Positions 42,041 to 51,050 of a stretch of DNA of 64,000 nt are shown here, in pieces. The DNA lies in contig DASVQY010000002.1 in the NCBI GenBank assembly GCA_036388895.1, positions 1 through 64,000 of the forward strand, given 5' to 3'. This stretch comes from SXVE01 sp036388895 (GTDB taxonomy: Bacteria > Acidobacteriota > Blastocatellia > Pyrinomonadales > Pyrinomonadaceae). The translations under genes and the position numbers were made by a program. Position 1 is the stretch's first letter. The number at the start of each line of letters is the position of its first letter. The notes under the pieces are model-generated. The model saw nothing but the letters and a program-made list of their open reading frames with translations. It was not told the DNA's origin and did not search any database.

Positions 42041-42631
42041 ATGGCATTGGTAAGACAAAAAGACGGCGAGAGAGGGTTCACTTTAGTGGAACTGATTATC
42101 ACGATGGTGATTATGCTGATTGTTCTGGGAATTTTGAGCGGAATCATAGCCGGGGTTCAGAGCGAATACAAAGCACAGCGAACGCGAATGGAAGCCATCA
42201 GCAACGCGCAAACCGCGCAGGATAATATCAGCCGCATTTTGCGAATGGCGGGAACCAAAGGAATTCAATGCGACAGCACTTTTCAGGTCGAAGCGATAAC
42301 TCCCGCTTCTCAAAACGCAGACGGCAGCTACAGCTCACTGACAATACAGGCGGATTGGAATCCGGCGGATTGCCAGTTAACCGGGACTGATGAAAATGTG
42401 ACGATTTCGGTGCAAAACGGAATTCTTTATCTGGACGCAGCCCGACTGAATCCTTTTGTAGAAAGAATAAACGCGGTGCGGTTTAGATTTTACGATAAAG
42501 CTAATCAGTTAATATCGAATGCTGTTACAAACAAACAACAAATCAGCTATATACAAATCGAAGTTGACGCGCAGACTTCCGAAACTCAGGTCACTACAGT
42601 CAAAACAAGCTCTCGAATTCGCGGAAGATAA
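42041..42631 (+). CDS. Minor pilin, PilW-like
   Basis: A 196-residue prepilin with DGERGFTLVELIITMVIM at the N-terminus. It has the PilW-type continuation GIIAGVQSEYKAQRTRMEAISNAQTAQDNISRILRMAG in its early region and a beta-rich remainder. Follows the PilV-like gene by 22 nt. The PilV-PilW pair, with FimT before and PilX after, is the usual priming complex for type IVa pilus assembly. Confidence 0.87.
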   Translation: MALVRQKDGERGFTLVELIITMVIMLIVLGILSGIIAGVQSEYKAQRTRMEAISNAQTAQDNISRILRMAGTKGIQCDSTFQVEAITPASQNADGSYSSLTIQADWNPADCQLTGTDENVTISVQNGILYLDAARLNPFVERINAVRFRFYDKANQLISNAVTNKQQISYIQIEVDAQTSETQVTTVKTSSRIRGR

Positions 42632-42643
42632 ACGGGAAATTCA

Positions 42644-44038
42644 ATGAATTCAAAACAACTGAAGACAAATAAAAAAGAGAACGGAGCCGCTTTGGTAACG
42701 GCGATTTTCGCTATTCTGCTAGCTACTTTAATCGGAACCGCGCTGCATTATATTGCGACAATTTCTCTGACCGTATCCATCAATGAACGCGACAATACGG
42801 AGGCGTTTTATATCGCGGAAGCAGGCATAGAACACGCTTCCGCGCTGATCGGCAAGGTCGAAAAATCTAAATACAGTTTGATATTGAAAGCGGGAGCAAA
42901 TCCCGCGCCTAATACAGGCGATGAATTAAGCGTTCCTCCGGTATCGGGATTATGGTCAACTTCGGAAAACATCCCGGCGGGTAACAATACGAGCGGCGGA
43001 GTGACAAATTTCGGTTCAAGCGGCGCGGGCAGATATTGGGTTTCCGTTAAAAACGACACTGCGACCGGAGAAACCTCTACGACCGACTTAAATGGGATTT
43101 TGATTGTTACATCAACCGGAATAGGGCGAAATGGGGCGACAGCGACAATCGAAACCGCCGTAAAAGGTCTGAATCCTTTGCCAGCCGTTTTGATAAACGG
43201 CAAAGCAAACATTAGCGGAAGCGTTAGGGTGGCGGGCAGCAACGGCATTTTACACGCGAATGACACATTGCAGATTAACGGAAATCCATGCGCCGACCAG
43301 TATTTCAGCACCTCAACCAATATCGTCAATCCTAATAAAACAAAAGGCGCCGGCTGCAACGGCGCAGGAGTTATCAGGACGAATCAACCGATTATCGAAA
43401 CGCCTATTTACAACATTCGCAGCGACTTTTACGGAAAAACCGATTATATTCTCGATAAAACGGGCAAAGTTTTGACCGGTACCGGAACGTTGGTTACTGA
43501 TACTACAAAAAACGGCAATAAATGGGTTAGCGGAAGTGCCTCTTGGACATGGTATCCGGAAAAACAGGCTTGGGTTCAGAGCGGAAATTCAATTCTCAAC
43601 GCGTCCTTCTATTCCGAAGTAAATATAGCGATTACGGGTAATTTCGGCACTTCATCAAATCCGGCGCGGGTTACGTTCATCGCCGAAGGATGCATATACA
43701 ACGAAGGCAAACAATATCTCGCGCCGAAGTATCAAAACTTTTCTTTAGTAGCCGGAACGGATTTGAAGATCAGCGGAAAGCTGACGGAAGTTTCGGTTGA
43801 TGATTTGGAAGCCGACGGTATAACTTACGCTAATGATCAGATTGATTTTTCCGGCACGCCTACTTTCAGAGGAAACGTAATTGCCGCTAACCAATCCGAT
43901 GGTCTTTCTCCGGGCGGATTCAATCTCGTTCCGCTGGATGCTGGTTATATGAAAATCAGCGGCAATCCGACGATAATCGTTGACGGCACGAGCGGCGGCG
44001 GAGTAACCAGCCTCAGTTGGCGAGAAGTTCGTCAGTAA
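42644..44038 (+). CDS. PilX-like pilus assembly protein
   Basis: A 464-residue protein. The N-terminal hydrophobic helix, NGAALVTAIFAILLATLIG, lacks the Glu+5, as in PilX proteins, and is followed by the typical NERDNTEAFYIAEAGIEHA. The long C-terminal part is Gly/Ser/Asn-rich and beta-like, much longer than Pseudomonas PilX. No PilY1 adhesin gene follows, so this long PilX-like protein might itself carry the tip or adhesin function; that is inference. It is the last gene of the five-gene pilin run. Confidence 0.82.
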   Translation: MNSKQLKTNKKENGAALVTAIFAILLATLIGTALHYIATISLTVSINERDNTEAFYIAEAGIEHASALIGKVEKSKYSLILKAGANPAPNTGDELSVPPVSGLWSTSENIPAGNNTSGGVTNFGSSGAGRYWVSVKNDTATGETSTTDLNGILIVTSTGIGRNGATATIETAVKGLNPLPAVLINGKANISGSVRVAGSNGILHANDTLQINGNPCADQYFSTSTNIVNPNKTKGAGCNGAGVIRTNQPIIETPIYNIRSDFYGKTDYILDKTGKVLTGTGTLVTDTTKNGNKWVSGSASWTWYPEKQAWVQSGNSILNASFYSEVNIAITGNFGTSSNPARVTFIAEGCIYNEGKQYLAPKYQNFSLVAGTDLKISGKLTEVSVDDLEADGITYANDQIDFSGTPTFRGNVIAANQSDGLSPGGFNLVPLDAGYMKISGNPTIIVDGTSGGGVTSLSWREVRQ

Positions 44039-44077
44039 TTGCAGTAATTTACTTTGTTCTAGTTCATATCTTTGGGA

Positions 44078-44148
44078 ATGTCGGAAGCGGGATGTCGGAT
44101 GTTAAAGTAAAAAGATTTTACTAACATCTGACATCCCGCTTCCGACAT
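44078..44148. repeat. GATGTCGGA word inverted repeat, near perfect over 35 bp
   Basis: Left arm 44078-44112 and right arm 44116-44148 are nearly exact reverse complements with only a short loop. Words ATGTCGG, AAGCGGG, ATGTCGG, ATGTTAA are 7 nt each. It sits between the PilX-like gene and the glycosyltransferase gene and could terminate the pilin transcript. The stem is one of the strongest here. Confidence 0.92.
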
Positions 44149-44163
44149 CTTTCTGTTAATATT

Positions 44164-44847
44164 ATGAACCGCGCCGTAATTGTTATGACAAAGGTTCCGA
44201 TTGCCGGAACTGTGAAAACGCGTTTGCAGCCGCTTTTACCGGCGAAAGAATGCGCCGAACTCGCCGCTGCACTTCTCAAAGACACAGTGAAAAAAACACG
44301 CTTTGTTTGCAATAAAACGATTGTAGCGTTTTCGCCGCCCGGCAAACAAAGAGAATTAGAAAAGGCTCTGAAAGCCGAATATATTTATATCGAGCAAAAG
44401 GGAATTAATTTAGGCGAAAGAATGTTTGATGCCTTTCGATTCGCTTTCGAGAGCAGTTTCGATTCAGTTGTAATGATCGGAACTGATAGCCCGACGTTTC
44501 CGGCAGATTTCATTGAATTGGCTTTTGAAAATTTGAGAAGCGCCGAAGCTGTTTTAGGTAAAACTGCCGACGGCGGATTTTATTTAATCGGTTTGCGTCG
44601 GCTGCGAAAGAAAATATTTGAAAATATCGAGTGGAGCACGGCGAAAACATTTGAACAAACAAAGCGAAATATAACCCAATTAAATTATAAATTACAGGAA
44701 ATTCCTGCTTGGTATGACGTTGACGAACCCGGAGATTTACGGCGGCTTTATAAGGAATTTCTAACAGATGAACGGGCGAAGCATATAGCGCCTGCAACCT
44801 ACGAATGGCTGATGAAACAAAAAGTATTCTCGAAACCGAGCGATTGA
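44164..44847 (+). CDS. Arsenosugar-type glycosyltransferase (DUF2064, TIGR04282-like)
   Basis: A 227-residue GT-A-like protein. VIVMTKVPIAGTVKTRL at the N-terminus, then MIGTDSPTFPADFIELAF and LGKTADGGFYLIGLRR, mark the DUF2064/CofC-like family linked to arsenosugar biosynthesis with ArsS. It may transfer a sugar or glycerol-like group to the arsenical. It lies 4.1 kb from the peroxidase-like gene, on the other side of the pilin operon. The next gene overlaps its 3' end by 43 nt. Confidence 0.87.
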   Translation: MNRAVIVMTKVPIAGTVKTRLQPLLPAKECAELAAALLKDTVKKTRFVCNKTIVAFSPPGKQRELEKALKAEYIYIEQKGINLGERMFDAFRFAFESSFDSVVMIGTDSPTFPADFIELAFENLRSAEAVLGKTADGGFYLIGLRRLRKKIFENIEWSTAKTFEQTKRNITQLNYKLQEIPAWYDVDEPGDLRRLYKEFLTDERAKHIAPATYEWLMKQKVFSKPSD

Positions 44848-45338
44848 TTTTGCGTTCCTGGAAGGTCGCAGACTCTAAGGCTTTATTTGAAATCTGCCAG
44901 AATGCGGAAGTGATGCTGCATATCGGAAATGGAAAACCTTACGAAACTGTCGCCGATGCGGTAAAATTTCTCGAATGGGCTGCGGATTATCAAAATGAAA
45001 ACGGTTACTGCCGCTGGGCTGTAATCGAAAAATCAAGCGGAAAAATTGTCGGAAGCTCCGGATTTTCTCGACTTCGGAACGAAGAAATCGAACTCGGTTA
45101 CCTTTTCGCCCGCGAAGTCTGGGGAAACGGTCTCGCAACGGAAGCCGCCCGAGCGTGCTTGAAATATGGCTTTGAAAAATTAAATTTCAATAGAATTGTC
45201 GCTTTGACCGACGTTGAACACACAACTTCTCAACAAGTTTTGAAAAAAATTGGTTTTATCGAACGGGGCATTGAAAAAAACGGTGATGAAGAAGATTTGG
45301 TATATGAAGCGGTAAACCCGTTTTTAGCTCAAAAATAA
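44805..45338 (+). CDS. GNAT N-acetyltransferase (RimJ/RimL type)
   Basis: A 177-residue acetyltransferase. ILETERLILRSWKVADSKALFE at the N-terminus and the acetyl-CoA loop REVWGNGLATEAARACLKYGF identify the RimJ/RimL-like GNAT group. It could acetylate protein N-termini or small amines; substrate unknown. The ATG lies within the end of the preceding glycosyltransferase gene in another frame (43-nt overlap), so they are probably cotranscribed. It converges with the family 4 glycosyltransferase gene, 28 nt away. Confidence 0.9.
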   Translation: MADETKSILETERLILRSWKVADSKALFEICQNAEVMLHIGNGKPYETVADAVKFLEWAADYQNENGYCRWAVIEKSSGKIVGSSGFSRLRNEEIELGYLFAREVWGNGLATEAARACLKYGFEKLNFNRIVALTDVEHTTSQQVLKKIGFIERGIEKNGDEEDLVYEAVNPFLAQK

Positions 45339-45366
45339 TTTTTGACGACTTAAAGAATGCAAGAAT

Positions 45367-46482
45367 TTATCTGTTTCTTTTGTTGAGCAATTCTTTATAA
45401 ATGCTTTCCGTTTCGTCAATCATTTTTTCTATACTGAATTTATCGGTCGCAATTTTTCGGGCGTTTGTGCCTAAAATCATTTGCAGATTCTTGTTTTCCA
45501 AAAGCTCTCCGATGGCTTCGGCAAGTTTAGCCGGTTCGTAAACCGGAACGAGTTTTCCTGAAAGATTGTCTTCTAATAGCTCTTTCGCGCCGTCGGTTTC
45601 CGAAGCCACAATCGCTTTGCCGCTGATCATCGCTTCGAGAATCGCCAGACCGAAACTTTCCGAATGCGACGCCGAAACGAAAACGTCTAAAGCCGCCATT
45701 AACGAAGCGGTTTCCTCGACCCAATCGAGAAACAAAAAACGATTCTCCAGATTGAAAACTTTCACCAGACGCTTTAGCTCTCGGCGAAATTCTTTTTTGA
45801 ACGAGTTATCTCTGCCGACGATGACAAAATACGAGTTTGGATATTTTTTAGCGGTTTCGTGCGCGGCGAGAACAAAATCACGCTGCCCTTTTAAGATTTT
45901 CAGCTCGCCGATTGTGCCGATTAAATCTGCGTCGAAGGGTATGTCGTGAAGAAGTCGAAATTCATGGCGCAGTTTTTCGTAATCGGTCTTCGCCCAATTT
46001 GCAACGGCTATTCCGTTTGAGATCATCACAACTTTCTCTTTTTGAAAAACCTTGCACAAATTTTCTTCGACCGCTCTTGAAACGGCTATCGCCTTCGATA
46101 AATTGCTGAGCGCGAGCCGCTGAAAAGGCTTCATCGGAAAAAGAACGTGCCGCGTCAAAACAAATTTCGCATTTCCCGCAATCCGGCAAGCCAGACTCGA
46201 AGGAATATAATCTCGCCCCAGGTGCGCGTGTACAATTTCTATTTTGTTTTCCTTAATGAATTCGGCGATTTTCTGCGCGCTCATAACGCCGAAAGAATTT
46301 CGCAGCGAAACGTGCAGAAAATTTTCATTTGGCAAAAAATCGAATCTATGCTGCCACTCGTTAGTCGGTCGCAGGGCGATGAAAATTTCGTGCCCCCGCT
46401 TCGTCAAACCGCGACACAAATCAACTAAATGCCGTTCGCCTCCTCCGAACGTTCTCGCCGATGACACTTGTAAAATGCGCAC
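45367..46482 (-). CDS. Glycosyltransferase family 4 protein
   Basis: A 371-residue GT-B enzyme. The N-terminal acceptor domain has RTFGGGERHLVDLCRGL and VHAHLGRDYIPSSLACRIAG; the donor domain has GTIGELKILKGQRDFVLAAH and the conserved SHSESFGLAILEAMISGKAIVAS (Glu-x7-Glu). It is likely involved in LPS or exopolysaccharide glycosylation at the cytoplasmic membrane. It stands alone on the minus strand, next to a TonB receptor gene that is also on the minus strand. Confidence 0.92.
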   Translation of the reverse strand: MRILQVSSARTFGGGERHLVDLCRGLTKRGHEIFIALRPTNEWQHRFDFLPNENFLHVSLRNSFGVMSAQKIAEFIKENKIEIVHAHLGRDYIPSSLACRIAGNAKFVLTRHVLFPMKPFQRLALSNLSKAIAVSRAVEENLCKVFQKEKVVMISNGIAVANWAKTDYEKLRHEFRLLHDIPFDADLIGTIGELKILKGQRDFVLAAHETAKKYPNSYFVIVGRDNSFKKEFRRELKRLVKVFNLENRFLFLDWVEETASLMAALDVFVSASHSESFGLAILEAMISGKAIVASETDGAKELLEDNLSGKLVPVYEPAKLAEAIGELLENKNLQMILGTNARKIATDKFSIEKMIDETESIYKELLNKRNR

Positions 46483-46520
46483 ACGTAGATGTTAGACGCT
46501 AAACATAAATTGGTAAATGT

Positions 46521-46561
46521 AAAAAATAAAAAAGACGTGTTTCCACTTAAAGAAACACGCC
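46521..46561 (-). terminator. Terminator after the TonB-dependent receptor gene
   Basis: On the minus strand CGTGTTTC pairs with GAAACACG (46552-46559 with 46536-46543) around an 8-nt loop, followed by a T-rich run complementary to 46521-46533. It ends the receptor transcript about 45 nt after the stop codon. Confidence 0.88.
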
Positions 46562-46603
46562 GTAAAAGGTTTTTCCAATAAAAAGGAAAAACTAAAAGAA
46601 AAA

Positions 46604-49600
46604 CTAAAACTGGAATCGCGCTGCAAATTGAATTTGTCTTTCGCGGAAAATTGAGTTACCGGCTTCTGTCGGAACTCCGAAAGTCGGAACGCCGCCTGAC
46701 GTTACATAAGTTAAGGTGGTTCCTGAAATGTTGTAAGCAGTCGTACCGACATCGGTTACATTGACGCGATTGAAAATATTGAATCCTTCAGCCAAAATTT
46801 CAAGATTTGCTGTTTCAGTAAATCGGAAACGGCGTGAGATTCGCAGATCAACGTTGAATGCATACGGCAAGCGGTAAGCATTGCGCTCAACATTCGGAAG
46901 ACGGTTTGCACCGCCCGCGCCGAAAATTCCGGTGCTGGTGCCGGAAGGAGCGTTACCGCTGACTCCCGCTGAATACGGACGACCGGATTGGATCGTTACA
47001 ACCGGAGAAATCGTAAATCCTCCAAAGATGGCTCTACCGAAGTTTGAACCGCGTCCCAAACCAAATAATGTTCCCGGCGCATAAACTGCGCTGGCTACAA
47101 ACCGATGCGGAATATCAAGATTTGAAATTCCGTATTCTTGATCTAAATCGAAAGGATTGAGCGGCACATTACCGGTTGTAAACGTTTGCGAAGTTTGCCC
47201 GTTGTCTCTGGCTTGAGAGAAAGTATAACTTGCCTGGAACTGTAAACCATCTGTTAAGCGACGATTTGCCTGCAAAACCAAACCGTAATATTCAGAGTTA
47301 ATAGTATCTCGAATTTCAGTTATACGACCGAAATTTCCGTTCGGACGAGCACCGGTAAAACGAGGAATTGTGATTGTTTGCGCATCAAACGGTCCGCCGC
47401 TGAAAGTAAAAGTAGTTGATGCGGTTGGGAAAGCCAGATTCGTATCAACAAAGGTAGGCAGGTATCTGCCGATGCTTAATAATCCAGACACCGAAACGAC
47501 AGTATTTTTGGCAATCAGCCGTTCAAGAATAATGTCCATTTGATGAATCATCGGATTCTGCATATTGTCTTTGAAAACGACAATATCAGGACGCGAACCA
47601 GCGACATTCGGCGGCGCGCTCAAAACATTCGGGTAGGTCGGAGAACCGGCTTGTGATGGCTGCAATGTAAACTGCGTTTGACCCGCAGCTACGCCTGTAT
47701 TGGTAATTGCATTGGAAATGGTTGAATTAATAATTCTTCCGTAATAAATACCGTAGCCGCCGCGAATCGAGGTGCTGCCGTCGCCTGTCGCATCAATTGC
47801 AAAACCAAAACGAGGACCGAAATTATTTTTATCGTCCGGGAATTGCGATGTGCGCGGTTCTAAAGCATTCGGAATTTGTGGTTCGGGTAACTGCTGATAT
47901 TCATAGCGCAATCCGAAATTCAATGTGAGCCTCGGTGTCAGGCGAAAATCATCCTGAAAGAACAGGTTGTAATCTCTTGTTGAAAATTTGAAAGCCGTAG
48001 GTCCAAACCCCTGAGCAAAACTTGTATAACGTTTGCCTGCCGGATTTGCATAATCAGATAAGAAATCAACTATGTTAGAGTAATTATATACACCGGCATT
48101 TTGGAAAAGATTATCCAACAAGTCAGAAACGTGGTTGAAATCGCCGCCGAATTTAAGAGTATGTCTGCCGCGAATAACGGTTGCAGTATCTGCATATTGC
48201 CACCGTTTTTCATCCGGATACGCGGCACGGTCGAGAAAGTTCGGTTTACCGAAAGTAAATCCTCCACCTCCGATACTTACAGAAGGTGAGAAACCGTTAG
48301 CTGTTGTCGGTTCGCCCGGAGCGGAAGGTTGCGCAAACTGCTGTTCAAGGTCGCGGGAGTATTGGAATCGCGCTTCATTCAGGATTGATGGAGATAGAGT
48401 AGAATTCAAACGCAAATTAAGCGTATCAATCGTAACTTTATCATCGCCGAAACTGGCAATTCCTCTGGACACAACTGCTTGAGACTGAACGCCCGCCGGG
48501 GAATCAGCACGAAGACGATTGTAAACAGCTGTAAAAGTATGTTTGTCATTAATCACCCAATCAATTTTGGGCAATAACAAAAGCTGGTCTGCTTTACGCG
48601 GAACTTCACCGTTCAAGCTTTGCAGAAAACTTAATCCTGTATTAATTTGTGCTTGTGTTACACCTCTGCTCGTTAAAGTTGTGATGTTTGCCGGAGTCAG
48701 AGTATAGAAAGTTAAAGAACTCGGAGCGGAAACGGCGGGGAAGTTCCGTTTTTGCTGGTCATAACTGAAAAAGAAAAACAATCTGTCTTTAACAATCGGT
48801 CCGCCTAAGGAACCGCCAAACTGATGTCTGACATCTTCCGGTTTTAGACCGACTCTTTGCGGTCCGTTCGGCGTTTGAATGGTTTGAAAGCTGAAAGCGT
48901 TGCGTGCGCCGAATCTGTTATCCCGAAGATAGTAAAAAGCCGAGCCGTGAAATTCATTCGTTCCGCTTTTCGTCACTGTGTTTACGACGCCGCCGGCGGC
49001 GCGACCAAATTCCGCAGAATAGTTCGACGTATTAACTTGAAATTCTCGCACCGCATCCTGGCTGATCGAATAACTGATGCGAGTTCTTCCGCGTTCTTCT
49101 GAAAAGAATGCTTGGTTGTTGTCGCCGCCATCAACTGTGCTGTTATTCAATAAGCCGGAAACGCCGCGAAAGCTGATTAATCCAAACGCGCCGTCAGGAG
49201 CGACTCCGGGTGTAAGCAATACGAAGTTTGACGCGCGGCGCCCGTTAATGGGCAACTCATTGATTGATGTTTGATTTATGTTATTAGAAAAGTCTTGTTG
49301 ATTTGTATTGATAACGGGTGCTTCCGCTGTTACTTCGACAGTGGCGGTTTGCCCGGCGATGCCTAAGGGAACATCTACGGTCGTAACCTGACCAACCTCA
49401 ACAACTACTCTTTCCTGATTGAAATTCGCAAATCCCGTAGCTGTAATGCCAACTGTATAAACTCCGGGCTGAAGATTGCTGAAACGATACCCTCCGTCTT
49501 GATCCGTAGTTGCAGTATCTACTTTATTAGTTCCAACGTTGGTAACCGTAACAGTTGCGTTTGGAACGACGGCTCCTTGCGGATCCGTCACTTTACCGCG

Positions 49601-49702
49601 TATTCCGCCTGTTACCGACGACTGAGCGGAAACTTGCCCGATGGCGACGATTAAACAGAAAAATACCGTTGCTAAAAATTTAATCGAAAATATTTTAGTC
49701 AT
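46604..49702 (-). CDS. TonB-dependent outer membrane receptor with N-terminal CarboxypepD-like domain
   Basis: A protein of about 1032 residues. After the signal peptide (MTKIFSIKFLATVFFCLIV) comes a carboxypeptidase regulatory-like domain (GGIRGKVTDPQGAVVPNATV), then a plug with QTSINELPINGRRASNFVLL, and a beta-barrel with many aromatic turns ending in QFAARFQF, whose final Phe suits BAM recognition. This Oar-like architecture is expanded in Acidobacteria and probably imports oligosaccharides or other large substrates. I chose the Met at 49700-49702, with AGAGG upstream, over the Met 66 nt before it. No SusD-like partner is adjacent. Confidence 0.94.
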   Translation of the reverse strand: MTKIFSIKFLATVFFCLIVAIGQVSAQSSVTGGIRGKVTDPQGAVVPNATVTVTNVGTNKVDTATTDQDGGYRFSNLQPGVYTVGITATGFANFNQERVVVEVGQVTTVDVPLGIAGQTATVEVTAEAPVINTNQQDFSNNINQTSINELPINGRRASNFVLLTPGVAPDGAFGLISFRGVSGLLNNSTVDGGDNNQAFFSEERGRTRISYSISQDAVREFQVNTSNYSAEFGRAAGGVVNTVTKSGTNEFHGSAFYYLRDNRFGARNAFSFQTIQTPNGPQRVGLKPEDVRHQFGGSLGGPIVKDRLFFFFSYDQQKRNFPAVSAPSSLTFYTLTPANITTLTSRGVTQAQINTGLSFLQSLNGEVPRKADQLLLLPKIDWVINDKHTFTAVYNRLRADSPAGVQSQAVVSRGIASFGDDKVTIDTLNLRLNSTLSPSILNEARFQYSRDLEQQFAQPSAPGEPTTANGFSPSVSIGGGGFTFGKPNFLDRAAYPDEKRWQYADTATVIRGRHTLKFGGDFNHVSDLLDNLFQNAGVYNYSNIVDFLSDYANPAGKRYTSFAQGFGPTAFKFSTRDYNLFFQDDFRLTPRLTLNFGLRYEYQQLPEPQIPNALEPRTSQFPDDKNNFGPRFGFAIDATGDGSTSIRGGYGIYYGRIINSTISNAITNTGVAAGQTQFTLQPSQAGSPTYPNVLSAPPNVAGSRPDIVVFKDNMQNPMIHQMDIILERLIAKNTVVSVSGLLSIGRYLPTFVDTNLAFPTASTTFTFSGGPFDAQTITIPRFTGARPNGNFGRITEIRDTINSEYYGLVLQANRRLTDGLQFQASYTFSQARDNGQTSQTFTTGNVPLNPFDLDQEYGISNLDIPHRFVASAVYAPGTLFGLGRGSNFGRAIFGGFTISPVVTIQSGRPYSAGVSGNAPSGTSTGIFGAGGANRLPNVERNAYRLPYAFNVDLRISRRFRFTETANLEILAEGFNIFNRVNVTDVGTTAYNISGTTLTYVTSGGVPTFGVPTEAGNSIFRERQIQFAARFQF

Positions 49703-49905
49703 TTTAATTAGACCTCTTTTATTAAAAAAATTGTTTGGAGCAAAATTGCTTTTTGGATATAAATGCACACAGATATTTTGAAATTTGGATTTTTATTTTG
49801 GTTTTCGGATTTTCGGATTAGAAAAATTCGTTTCGCAAAGTTTAAAAACACTCTCAAAAAACTCTGTCTCAAACTTTAACTATTTGATCTGCACACTTTT
49901 ATCGT

Positions 49906-49930
49906 TTTCATATCGGTTAAAGATATGAAA
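49906..49930. promoter_or_regulatory. Perfect 9-bp inverted repeat upstream of the TonB receptor
   Basis: TTTCATATC (49906-49914) and GATATGAAA (49922-49930) are exact reverse complements separated by 7 nt. It lies about 205 nt before the receptor start and could be an operator or a transcription leader hairpin. Its spacing and size suit a dimeric repressor site, but no regulator gene is nearby. Confidence 0.4.
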
Positions 49931-50378
49931 GTTATTTCATTCACTTTAAATTAAGCGTGCAAATTCCATTTTTATTAAAGCAAATTAAGTTCCGTGATTT
50001 TCAGATTTGATTTTTGCATCTGAAACGAAACACCGTATTACTTTCAAGTTAAATTTGTGTTAAGCCTCGAAATTTTGTTTCGGATAAATTTCAAAATTTC
50101 TCGCGGTTACCGGAAAGTTTTTTAATTTTTCCGGCAAATGCAGTTGTTCAATGTGTTTTTCAGATAAACAATTTCCTCGCTGTGTTCCGCCTTAAAACTT
50201 TAAATTTTATCAAACGAAAATTGACGTTGAATCAGTATATTTCTTGCAACCCATAACCTGCGCCGGTAATCATAATGCAGATTTTTGGAATCGCAAAACT
50301 CTTAAAATCGAACTGATAATTTATGTTCTTTAAAATTCAGTCAGATAAATTTTTATGAAAAATTTAGTGTGAATCCGC

Positions 50379-50502
50379 TTGAGCGATTTGAGCGAATATT
50401 AAGGCAAGCAAACAAAAATTAACCGGGTTTTTACTAATTAAAGACAAGTTATTTTATTTTGTTTGATGAAAATTGCCGATTCGGTTTGAGCGATTTGAGC
50501 GA
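50379..50502. promoter_or_regulatory. Two copies of a 17-bp direct repeat before the PilZ-like gene
   Basis: TTGAGCGATTTGAGCGA occurs at 50379-50395 and again at 50486-50502, 107 nt apart. Each copy is itself two TTGAGCGA octamers in tandem with one spacer base. The second copy ends 11 nt before the -35 element of the gene's promoter, a position suited to an activator or repressor. Confidence 0.55.
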
Positions 50503-50513
50503 TTTTTTAACGC

Positions 50514-50542
50514 TTGACAATATTGTGGGTTTAGTTTAGAGT
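50514..50542 (+). promoter_or_regulatory. Sigma-70-like promoter of the PilZ-like gene
   Basis: A TTGACA -35 box (50514-50519) is followed, after 17 nt, by TAGAGT (50537-50542) as -10. The start codon is about 75 nt downstream, leaving a short 5' leader. The near-consensus -35 and correct spacing make this one of the better promoter calls in the window. Confidence 0.6.
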
Positions 50543-50618
50543 ATTCGGCAAATATTTGAGGCATGTAATCAGGTATTTGAAAAAATAATTATCAAGTCGA
50601 AAAAGGGGAAGAACAATT

Positions 50619-51020
50619 ATGGCACAATTAAATTATTCTACATCATCGTATAAAACGCCGCTGCACCATCGTATTATGGCAACGATGCCGGTTCAAGCGA
50701 GTTGGGTGGACGAAAAAAGCGGAGATACGGTTTTGGTTGACGGGATGACGGAAAATCTCGGCGAATCGAGCACGTTGGTGAACTTGGATGTTTTACCGCC
50801 GGTCGGCAGTGAAGTTAAGCTGAGAATTTTTGATGAGGAAAAGACTATTATCGAAGTTTTGACGAACGTGATAAGAGTCGAACGCGACCCGAGCAAACCT
50901 TTAGCCGCGCTTTCAATTTTGGAAAATGTAAAAAATTGGAAACAAATCGCTTTGACCGCAGCGCAGGACTGGGTGACACGGCATTGGCAATTAAACTACG
51001 AAGAGGAATGGGTTAATTAA
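50619..51020 (+). CDS. PilZ-domain-like protein (probable)
   Basis: A 133-residue soluble protein. The segment HHRIMATMPVQASWVDEKSG and the following MTENLGESSTLVNLDVLPPVGSEVKLRIFD resemble a PilZ barrel in layout (early Arg, then the D/N-x-S-x-x-G turn and a beta-hairpin with PxGxxVxL), but the c-di-GMP-binding RxxxR and N/DxSxxG motifs are degenerate. It may be a PilZ-like domain that no longer binds c-di-GMP. Strong promoter and a GGGG-type ribosome-binding site (AAAAGGGGAAG) suggest high expression. A terminator follows. Confidence 0.55.
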   Translation: MAQLNYSTSSYKTPLHHRIMATMPVQASWVDEKSGDTVLVDGMTENLGESSTLVNLDVLPPVGSEVKLRIFDEEKTIIEVLTNVIRVERDPSKPLAALSILENVKNWKQIALTAAQDWVTRHWQLNYEEEWVN

Positions 51021-51050
51021 AAAATTTATTTTTCATTCGTTTTATTCCGA

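Larger units (their letters stand above)
49703..50618. other. Long intergenic region with candidate operators
   Basis: This 916-nt stretch separates the divergent TonB receptor and PilZ-like genes. I see no convincing ORF. It contains word-like TTTTCGGATTTTCGGATTAG near 49800, a 9-bp inverted repeat at 49906-49930, a 7-bp hairpin (50110-50134), two copies of a 17-bp direct repeat (50379-50395 and 50486-50502), and a sigma-70-like promoter before the PilZ-like gene. The rest is AT-rich with no clear signal. Confidence 0.5.

Noticed and set aside
49703..49768. Upstream Met start for the TonB receptor
   Set aside because: It would place 22 hydrophilic residues before the signal peptide; the internal Met has AGAGG at proper distance.
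50110..50134. CCGGAAA/TTTCCGG hairpin as terminator
   Set aside because: It is not followed by a T-run in either direction and is far from a gene end.
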